Assembly: GCA_022451765.1 (NCBI GenBank)
Contig: JAKUNY010000074.1
Coordinates: 1-7,343, forward strand
Reading direction: 5' to 3'
Length of the DNA: 7,343 nt
From: Candidatus Poseidoniaceae archaeon
GTDB lineage: Archaea > Thermoplasmatota > Poseidoniia > Poseidoniales > Poseidoniaceae
The translations under genes and the position numbers were made by a program. The notes beneath the pieces were generated by a model. That model saw only the letters and a program-made list of their open reading frames with translations. It was not told the DNA's origin and did no database searches. Each line of letters begins with the position of its first letter. Position 1 is the stretch's first letter. Shown piece after piece: positions 1 through 5,442 of this stretch.

Positions 1-215
1 GCGTCCCACGGGATCTCGGCCTGCTCGTTGCGGAAGCGGCGCATGATCGCAATGCTCGTCTCGAGGTCCGACTCGTCGAACGCGTACCGGATGTTCCAGC
101 CGAGCGGGCCGAACTTGCGCCGCTCGAGGATGATCGCGTTGAAGAGCAGCAGCCCGAACATCATCTTGCGCCACGTGTCGGGCTTGTTGGTCTGCTCGAA
201 CGACTCGCTGAAGGT
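1..215 (-). CDS. Eukaryotic dynein heavy chain fragment (AAA6 lid region), partial at both ends
   Basis: Read on the minus strand, codon phase 3-5, this stretch is open throughout and gives about 71 residues. They match the dynein heavy chain region just C-terminal to the sixth AAA module. Visible landmarks in order are ESFEQTNKP, WRKMMFGLLLFNAI, the family hallmark ERRKFGPLGWNIRYAF, DESDLETSIAIM and NEQAEIPWD at the window edge. In known dyneins the FGPLGWN block lies in the AAA6 lid and is followed by the '(I/V)P(W/Y/F)(D/E)AL' segment seen here. The IPWD ending suggests an axonemal inner-arm type, but I cannot fix the subclass. Only 1 of about 71 codons ends in A or T, and GC is about 64% over 1-210, unlike everything downstream. 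Dynein heavy chains exceed 4000 residues and are eukaryotic, so this is a foreign fragment, most likely from a GC-rich flagellated protist in the same sample, joined artificially. Confidence 0.9.
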
Positions 216-222
216 TTTGCTC
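205..222. other. Chimeric junction between eukaryotic and archaeal-type sequence
   Basis: On the left, the dynein reading frame keeps G/C third positions up to about 213-215 (TTC, ACC) and then runs into AAA and TTG codons. On the right, the plus-strand CysRS frame becomes recognisable as E-G-F-A-Q-A-M-D-A-D-F-N from position 210. Neither protein has its natural end here: the dynein is cut in the middle of a conserved region, and CysRS lacks its whole catalytic domain. The switch therefore lies within about 205-222. No repeat, integrase site or transposon end is visible. I infer an assembly or cloning chimera rather than a biological fusion. Confidence 0.85.
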
Positions 223-602
223 AAGCCATGGATGCCGATTTCAACAGTCGAGATGCTGTTGCGAAAGTGCTTGCAGCGACGAAACAATTGCAACACCTCA
301 TGACGCTTGGTACCGATGATGGAGATAAGCGGGCAATTGGCAATTATGCAAAAGAATGGCTCGAGGAGACTGCAGGGAACATCCTCGGGATTTTACCATC
401 TCCAGATCTTCTCCTGGCCGAACCAGAGGAAGATCCACGCAAAGCGGAAATCGCTGACCAAGTCGAGGCCCTGCTGGTTGAGAGAAGCGATGCAAGGGCA
501 GACAAAGATTGGTCACGAGCGGATGCTATTCGAGACCAGTTGAGTGAACTTGGTGTGGTGGTAACCGATACTGCGGAAGGTCCGACATGGGACCTTCAGT
601 GA
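213..602 (+). CDS. cysS: Cysteinyl-tRNA synthetase, C-terminal part only (5' end lost at the junction)
   Basis: CysRS charges tRNA-Cys with cysteine in the cytoplasm. Only about 129 C-terminal residues remain of an enzyme that is usually about 460 or more. The family landmark A-M-D-x-D-F-N begins at 225-227 (AMDADFN), the start of the helical region after the catalytic core. It is followed by a helical stretch, ILGILPSPDLL, and the typical C-terminal helix pair ERSDARADKDWSRADAIRD-QL-x-x-LG-V-x-x-x-DT-x-x-G-x-x-W. The cysteine-binding site, HIGH and KMSKS signatures would lie upstream and are absent, so the piece cannot be an active enzyme as it stands. The ATG at 228 is internal to the protein and should not be taken as a start. 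The stop is TGA at 600-602 and directly abuts the stop of the convergent amidohydrolase gene. Codon usage is mixed at third positions and GC is about 48%. Confidence 0.92.
   Translation, partial: GFAQAMDADFNSRDAVAKVLAATKQLQHLMTLGTDDGDKRAIGNYAKEWLEETAGNILGILPSPDLLLAEPEEDPRKAEIADQVEALLVERSDARADKDWSRADAIRDQLSELGVVVTDTAEGPTWDLQ
576..597. terminator. Inverted repeat at the cysS 3' end, possible transcript-end hairpin
   Basis: GAAGGTCC (576-583) and GGACCTTC (590-597) are perfect inverted repeats with a 6-base loop, GACATG. The hairpin ends three bases before the cysS stop codon and lies six bases beyond the stop of the convergent amidohydrolase gene, so it could sit near the RNA 3' end of either. 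There is no clear T-tract on either side. A perfect 8-base inverted repeat is expected by chance about once in a window this size, so the role is speculative. Confidence 0.3.
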
Positions 603-3134
603 TCATTCCTCTTCGATTGAAGGTGGAGGGGCGAGCGGCGGTAATTCCGGTATGAATTGCTTGTTTTCATCACTCCATTCTTTCTCAATAATGACGGTTT
701 GGTCAGCATCTATTTGCTCATCTTCCTCAGTGTTTCGTGTGATGAGCCCAATTGCAACGAGCAAAGCAATAACGATGATTGCAAGCAGCGCTTCAGCACC
801 AAACAAAGAAGATTCTTCCGCTGAAGCATCTTCAACATCCTCGCCAAGGATACAGTTTGGAGGACACTCAGAATCGCGGGCCGAATCGCCACCGGTATCT
901 GCGTCGTCGTTGCCGTCATCGCTGTTATCGTTATCCACCGGTGTGGTATCGACCGGATCGGTGATTGTTGAACCTCCCGTGTTGTCTTGAGGCTCAAGGA
1001 CAACATTCACACCTGTACGATCCCCGTTTTCCATCGGTATGTCGTAGTAATTTTCGAGTTGAGCCAAATTAATATGCGTGTTCGCATGATTTGACCCCGT
1101 AATGACTCCAAAATGACGAGTATCGCCAGTTGTGAAAATACTGTTGAGGACATTGCCTTGCATGGATGAATAACTGTCTGTGCTGGATGACCATGTGGAT
1201 GCGATATCATCCGGATTGAGTTCCATCGCCATTTCCATGTCTTGAAGAATGGTAGCCCAGGATTGCGTGCCTTCCGGAATGGAACGGTCTGTGACATCGA
1301 CGGCTTTGTTGAAACCTGGTCCCTCAACCAACTCCCAATCATCTCCTTTGAGCTCAGACATGAGATCAACATCACCAAACACAGGTTGCCCGTTCACGAT
1401 TGTTAGCCGAACATCTGCATCGATGGCTTCGATTAGGTTTCTGTAGGGGTCTTGATGGAAAGTATCCAGTACAACGAGGTCTGCATACAATCCCGCATTG
1501 ATGGTTCCAACGTAATTATGCCAGTTGCTTGCGAGAGCCGGATTCTTTGTCACCATTGCAGCAAGTTCGTAATCAGAGAAATAGGACCCAAGATTGTTGG
1601 TATTCCACATGTCTGCAATCTTCAGTTCGTGAAGGACATTCTTTGAGCCACTTGGTCCCCAATCAGGGGCCAGAGAAATTCGTACTCCAGCTTGGTCTGC
1701 AGCTACAACATCGGTCGTATCTCCATAAAGAAGCAGATTTGAGAGCGGTGACCAAGCAAGGTCAGCACCGACTTGGCCCATTTTTTCGAACTCAACAGAA
1801 GTTAATGCAGTCCCATGGATGACGATCAATTCCCCAACAAGCAGGTTGTTTTGGACCAGAATATCAAATTCTGCACGGCTTCCTTCATCTACACCATCGG
1901 ACAACTGCCAGTACCCAGCGTTCAAGCTCCCGCTGGCGTTGCCAGACGTGATATGGTTGCCGGTGTAATCAGATTCAAGTGTTGTAACCTTTGTATGGAT
2001 TCCATCGCCACCAAAATTGTACAACTCAATGTTTCTCGACAGCATGCTGTCCCAGGCGTCCGTGTTGCTAGCGGGCGAACCTTGCACCGAGGTGACGCCA
2101 CCTGCGACGGCCATCACTTCAGCATACTTCATCTGTTGATCTGCCATGTTCCACATTGATGCTGTTTGGACGAACGTCTTCATCCAAGAGATATCGCGTT
2201 TGTAATTCGGATTGTTCTTCCATTGGTTCCGGTTGGAATAACCTCCCTCCTCTGAGGTTACAGAGGTATGAACCTCAAAGTCCCACAATGGAATGTGGTT
2301 GTAGTGCATGTGGTTGTGGGTATCGATTAAACCCGGATAGATGGTTCCATTGGTCTCGATTACCGGAACACCGGTTAGGTCAACATTTTGTGGAATGTTA
2401 TCCCCACCCCATACTGCTGTAATCTTGCCATTTTGAACAAGTACATGTCCTTCATTGATGACATCAGAAATGCTGTTCATTGTAACGACGCGCCCTTTGA
2501 GAAGCATTGAATCGACATACCCTCCATCGCTTATTCCAAAGCAACCGATCATGTTCTGCGCGACACCAAACGATTCGTTTTGCGCATACCCTGGTGTTGG
2601 AGGTCGAACCTTCCATATGGTTCCATTGTCCAATGGAACGTAGGAGTTCCCGTACCATGAGTCTCGAGCTGGGTAGGACAAAGCATCGACGAGTGTACCT
2701 TGATCATTGTACAGATTCACCGTGTCTCCGTCGTAATAATCCAACTCAATCCTTGAAGCATTGATGAAGACAGAAACATACTCCCCAGGCTGAATGATGG
2801 TGTTTCTGGCCAACTGGCAGGGGGCACTACCACCATCTGCTATGTCGTCAAGGACCCAGTTTGAGATGTTGATTGGATTTGATGTTGGGTTGTGTAATTC
2901 GATGAACTGGTCAGAGAACTTCCCATATTCACCATCTCCGTTCCAATCAGTAGCATTGTAACAATTCGAGCAGGTTTCGTTGTTCTTCATTCCATTAGGT
3001 GAGGCAAGAACTTCAGAGATGATGATGGATTGGGCTGATGCCTCGTCTTCGGCTGTTTCTTGCGAGTGCCCATGAGGCGCCATCACAACACAGAGAAGAA
3101 GAAATGCTGTGACGATTGAGGACACTCTGCTCAT
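603..3134 (-). CDS. Secreted, membrane-anchored amidohydrolase with N-terminal lamin-tail domain
   Basis: Predicted 843 residues from ATG 3134. This start is preferred over in-frame ATGs at 3236 and 3194 because it begins a clean signal peptide (MSRVSSIVTAFLLLCVVMAPHGHS) and has an AAGG seven bases upstream. Domains in order: signal peptide 1-24; lamin-tail domain about 36-180 (core FIELHNPTSNPINISNWVLDD, with a CSNC pair before it); amidohydrolase about 205-590; an unassigned region about 595-710; an Asp/Asn/Thr-rich linker about 715-755; one membrane helix about 777-798; an acidic cytoplasmic tail ending in a proline-rich segment. Amidohydrolase landmarks are PGLIDTHNH (HxH metal ligands H273, H275), VIHGT (H440), SPLSN (462-466) and APDWGPSG (metal Asp D491). 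The usual 'HxxEG' block reads QLSDG (Q410, D413), so one metal ligand and the general acid/base appear replaced. There are eight N-x-S/T sequons outside the membrane. The substrate is unknown; hydrolysis of an extracellular amide, peptide or ring compound is the family expectation. Confidence 0.85.
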   Translation of the reverse strand: MSRVSSIVTAFLLLCVVMAPHGHSQETAEDEASAQSIIISEVLASPNGMKNNETCSNCYNATDWNGDGEYGKFSDQFIELHNPTSNPINISNWVLDDIADGGSAPCQLARNTIIQPGEYVSVFINASRIELDYYDGDTVNLYNDQGTLVDALSYPARDSWYGNSYVPLDNGTIWKVRPPTPGYAQNESFGVAQNMIGCFGISDGGYVDSMLLKGRVVTMNSISDVINEGHVLVQNGKITAVWGGDNIPQNVDLTGVPVIETNGTIYPGLIDTHNHMHYNHIPLWDFEVHTSVTSEEGGYSNRNQWKNNPNYKRDISWMKTFVQTASMWNMADQQMKYAEVMAVAGGVTSVQGSPASNTDAWDSMLSRNIELYNFGGDGIHTKVTTLESDYTGNHITSGNASGSLNAGYWQLSDGVDEGSRAEFDILVQNNLLVGELIVIHGTALTSVEFEKMGQVGADLAWSPLSNLLLYGDTTDVVAADQAGVRISLAPDWGPSGSKNVLHELKIADMWNTNNLGSYFSDYELAAMVTKNPALASNWHNYVGTINAGLYADLVVLDTFHQDPYRNLIEAIDADVRLTIVNGQPVFGDVDLMSELKGDDWELVEGPGFNKAVDVTDRSIPEGTQSWATILQDMEMAMELNPDDIASTWSSSTDSYSSMQGNVLNSIFTTGDTRHFGVITGSNHANTHINLAQLENYYDIPMENGDRTGVNVVLEPQDNTGGSTITDPVDTTPVDNDNSDDGNDDADTGGDSARDSECPPNCILGEDVEDASAEESSLFGAEALLAIIVIALLVAIGLITRNTEEDEQIDADQTVIIEKEWSDENKQFIPELPPLAPPPSIEEE

Positions 3135-3226
3135 AACCCTGCCTTGTTCATTAAGCACATCAACCCGTCGATTGAGGTCTTTGGTAAAATGCATGAGCAA
3201 ATATACTTTGACCCTCAGGACAAAGC
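3135..3226. promoter_or_regulatory. Divergent promoter region between amidohydrolase and thioredoxin genes
   Basis: These 92 bases must hold the promoters of both divergent genes. The best candidate is the AT-rich core AAATATACTTT at 3199-3209. On the plus strand its centre is about 24 bases before the thioredoxin ATG, the spacing expected of an archaeal TATA box driving a nearly leaderless transcript. On the minus strand the same core reads AAAGTATATTT. Used in that direction it would start transcription near 3177, giving the amidohydrolase a leader of about 43 bases and excluding its upstream ATGs. Near the starts are AGGA (3217-3220, six bases before the thioredoxin ATG) and, on the minus strand, AAGG seven bases before the amidohydrolase ATG. 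The sharing of one core by both genes is inference. Confidence 0.5.
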
Positions 3227-3601
3227 ATGGCAACATTGGAAATGCAGAATTCTTCCTTCACTGAAATAGTCGAAGGAAACAATCTGGTCATCATCGACTT
3301 CTGGGCTGAATGGTGTGGCCCTTGCAGAGCTTACGCACCTGTGTTTGAACGCGTATCTGAAGAATTCCCAGACGTAGTATTTGCGAAGGTCGACACAGAG
3401 GTCGAGCAAGCACTTGCAGGCTCTTTTGGAATCCGCTCCATACCAACCACCATCGCATTCAAGGAAGGCATCGGTGTCTTTATGCAACCAGGAGCACTCC
3501 CCGAAGACGCTCTAAGGGATTTGATTGGAAAACTTCAGGAACTAAACATGGACGAAGTGCGAGCAGAACTTGAAGAGAGAGATTCAGAAGAAATAGCATA
3601 A
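3227..3601 (+). CDS. trxA: Thioredoxin with short acidic C-terminal extension
   Basis: This is a 124-residue thioredoxin-fold protein with no signal peptide, so it acts in the cytoplasm as a disulfide reductant for client proteins, normally recycled by a thioredoxin reductase not seen here. Visible features are the buried Asp (D24) in IIDFWAEW, the redox site WCGPC (C30, C33), KVDTE, and the cis-proline loop IRSIPTT (P73). The core resembles classical thioredoxin. The segment after the last strand reads MQPGALPEDALRDLI and then a tail LNMDEVRAELEERDSEE, a pattern I associate with a bacterial thioredoxin subgroup; its origin by transfer is only a suspicion. It is about 15 residues longer than E. 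coli thioredoxin. ATG 3227 is supported by AGGA six bases upstream and a TATA-like core at 3199-3209. It lies 41 bases upstream of the S15 lipoprotein gene, possibly cotranscribed. Confidence 0.92.
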   Translation: MATLEMQNSSFTEIVEGNNLVIIDFWAEWCGPCRAYAPVFERVSEEFPDVVFAKVDTEVEQALAGSFGIRSIPTTIAFKEGIGVFMQPGALPEDALRDLIGKLQELNMDEVRAELEERDSEEIA

Positions 3602-3619
3602 GGCGAAAAGCGTCTTATG
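3597..3619 (+). terminator. Stem-loop spanning the thioredoxin stop codon
   Basis: CATAAGGCG (3597-3605) pairs with CGTCTTATG (3611-3619) around a 5-base loop AAAAG. This gives nine pairs with one G-T wobble, plus a further possible G-T pair at 3596/3620. It includes the thioredoxin TAA (3599-3601) and is followed four bases later by TTTT (3624-3627). It could end or attenuate transcription between thioredoxin and the lipoprotein gene, or protect the upstream mRNA. Its right arm also contains CTTATGT at the spacing of a weak TATA element for the next gene, so a terminator plus new promoter is possible. The function is not demonstrated by sequence. Confidence 0.4.
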
Positions 3620-3642
3620 TCGGTTTTGAGACGGTGGTATCA

Positions 3643-5442
3643 ATGCGAAGCATATCTCTGCTGATGATTTTTGTTCTCCCATCCCTTCTGTCGGGATGCT
3701 TTGGAGAAGATCTCCAAAACATGGGAGAAGTTCCCAGCAACGAGAGTTACCCAGAACCCTGGGATCGTTCCAGCCTCGTTTACGACGACACAGACGTCTT
3801 CTCACGAGTAACTGTTAACGGGACTTTCGACATTGGACCCGTTCAGTCCGTTTACGTTGATGTTCCGAGCATCACCATCGCAGATGGAGGTGCTGGAGCT
3901 GCCGGAGGGGCAGTGGTTCACCTTGGCCTTTGGCTACCGGTGATTGAAGGATGCGATTATTCCTCTACAGAGAATTTGAGCGAGCAGTGCTTGGTTCCCG
4001 TCATCGCAGAGATTGGACCCTACTACAACGACGGAGACGTTGATGCATTGACGCCTGCCAATCGGCTGGGCCGAATGCTGATTGAAAACTACGTCCCACA
4101 CGGCTTCGGTGTAGCCCAAGTTTCCGTATTCGGAACAGGTGAGTCAAATCACTGCATGGATCTTATGGGAACTGACGAACAGCGCGGTATTGACGCTGCA
4201 GTTACTTGGCTAGGAACGCAATCATGGTCAAACGGAAACGTCGGTATCATCGGTAAATCATACGATGGGTCAACGCCCTGGCAGGCAGCAACATTCGGAA
4301 ATCCTCATCTTGCAACCATTGTTCCAATGTCCGGATTGATCGGTGTCCATGAATTGATGTGGCGCAATGGAAGTATGGAAGCCCGTGGGATGATTATGCA
4401 CAACGGTGTTTACGGTTCGTTTGGAATCGATGGAGATACGGAAGACAGCCATACCCTTTGCGAGGGTTACATACAAGGATACGCCAATGGTCCTGCTGCC
4501 TACCTCAGTGGTGGCATGGTCGATTATGCAGGAAACACGTACTGGACGGAACGTTCCTTCCTCGATCGCGTACTTCAGAACTACAACGGTTCAGTGTACC
4601 TGATTCAAGGCATGCAAGATTGGAACGTCGATCCTCACATGTCGTTCCCTGTTCATCAACAAGTCGAAAACGCAGGTATCGAAATCAAAACACTCGCAGG
4701 ACAATGGGCACATGATTATCCCGACCGTGTTGAGGGACACTCATCACAAGGGTCAGGTCGAGGTGCGGAGGCCTATCCTTACACGCTCCGATGGGACTGG
4801 GCTGATGAGATGCTTTACTGGTTCGATTGGTACCTCAAAGGAGAGGGTCGCGCCCCTACACTCGGTGTTGAGATGCAGGACAATCGAGGCGGATGGCGGT
4901 TTGAACAAACCTACCCGCCAATGGACGTCGAAAATCTTGAATTGACCGGAAGCGACCTCGCTCCAACTGGTTCCACGGTTTCAGCGACTAGTTCAGTAAC
5001 ACTCAGTTACGGTCCATTCGAAAATGAGACTCGAATAATTGGAATGCCAACCTTCCACATAGATGCAACACCCGGTCTGTCCGGGGGACATCTTTTCATT
5101 GAAATGACGGATGGTACCGGGATGCATCTCGGCCATGCAGTGATGGATTTGCGATTCCATGCAGGAGGCCGATCTGGCCAAGAAGTCTTGATACCGTTCT
5201 CTTCAGTTACGGCTATGATGGAGTTTATGCCGATGGATGTCGTTCTTCAAGCTGGAGAAGGAATTCTTTTGACAGTGACCCAAACGGGAGAGGACTATGT
5301 TCCATCACCTGCAGCCTCGGGAGCAGTGACGATTGATTGGTCTCAAAGCACACTCACGCTACCGCTCATCGAGCGAACTTGCGATGATTTATTCCAGGTA
5401 CCAATGCTCAATTACTCAAGTGACAGCGGTCGAGTGTGTTGA
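3643..5442 (+). CDS. Lipoprotein hydrolase of the CocE / X-Pro dipeptidyl-peptidase (S15) family
   Basis: Predicted 599 residues. ATG 3643 is preferred over an in-frame GTG at 3634: it starts a compact lipoprotein signal (MRSISLLMIFVLPSLLSGC, lipobox LSGC, lipidated Cys19) and has the G-rich GGTGGT just upstream. The protein should be tethered on the outer face of the membrane. The alpha/beta-hydrolase core runs about residues 50-390. The nucleophile elbow is G-K-S-Y-D-G with Ser206, the acid is probably Asp326 in QGMQDWNVDP, and the base is His357 in QWAHDY. Spacing fits S15/CocE enzymes. Residues about 400-599 form the beta-rich jelly-roll domain typical of the family. Members release Xaa-Pro dipeptides or cleave acyl esters and amides, and sequence alone does not tell which. 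Seven N-x-S/T sequons support an exported location. The protein ends in Cys, with another Cys 21 residues before it, a possible disulfide. The stop TGA abuts the stop of the convergent MutS-like gene. Confidence 0.88.
   Translation: MRSISLLMIFVLPSLLSGCFGEDLQNMGEVPSNESYPEPWDRSSLVYDDTDVFSRVTVNGTFDIGPVQSVYVDVPSITIADGGAGAAGGAVVHLGLWLPVIEGCDYSSTENLSEQCLVPVIAEIGPYYNDGDVDALTPANRLGRMLIENYVPHGFGVAQVSVFGTGESNHCMDLMGTDEQRGIDAAVTWLGTQSWSNGNVGIIGKSYDGSTPWQAATFGNPHLATIVPMSGLIGVHELMWRNGSMEARGMIMHNGVYGSFGIDGDTEDSHTLCEGYIQGYANGPAAYLSGGMVDYAGNTYWTERSFLDRVLQNYNGSVYLIQGMQDWNVDPHMSFPVHQQVENAGIEIKTLAGQWAHDYPDRVEGHSSQGSGRGAEAYPYTLRWDWADEMLYWFDWYLKGEGRAPTLGVEMQDNRGGWRFEQTYPPMDVENLELTGSDLAPTGSTVSATSSVTLSYGPFENETRIIGMPTFHIDATPGLSGGHLFIEMTDGTGMHLGHAVMDLRFHAGGRSGQEVLIPFSSVTAMMEFMPMDVVLQAGEGILLTVTQTGEDYVPSPAASGAVTIDWSQSTLTLPLIERTCDDLFQVPMLNYSSDSGRVC

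Noticed and set aside
1..602. A real archaeal gene for a dynein-like protein, or a transfer of dynein into an archaeon
   Set aside because: The fragment is cut in mid-domain exactly where a truncated CysRS begins on the other strand, composition changes sharply, and no mobile element is visible. A chimera explains all of this more simply.
228..602. A short complete gene starting at ATG 228
   Set aside because: The Met is part of the conserved AMDxDFN motif inside CysRS, and the frame is recognisable upstream of it.
870..985. Tandem repeat or CRISPR-like array in the GTC/GTT-rich stretch
   Set aside because: It is the codon-level reflection of an Asp/Asn/Thr-rich protein linker before the membrane helix; there is no regular repeat unit or spacer.
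710..1006. Overlapping genes in other frames within the amidohydrolase, S15 and MutS-like genes
   Set aside because: Several open frames of 60-120 codons exist on both strands, but their translations show no motifs, are rich in Arg/His/Cys/Ser, and lie wholly within well-supported genes.
3135..3236. N-terminal extension of the amidohydrolase starting at 3236 or 3194
   Set aside because: The extension overlaps the divergent thioredoxin start and promoter region, and would bury an otherwise clean signal peptide that begins at 3134.
3634..3642. GTG start for the S15 lipoprotein at 3634
   Set aside because: It adds only three residues. ATG 3643 begins the lipoprotein signal directly and leaves GGTGGT available as a ribosome-binding element. 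The GTG cannot be fully excluded.
3227..5442. A dedicated thioredoxin-peptidase functional system
   Set aside because: The genes are adjacent and co-oriented, but thioredoxin is cytoplasmic and the peptidase is exported. Adjacency alone does not support a shared pathway.
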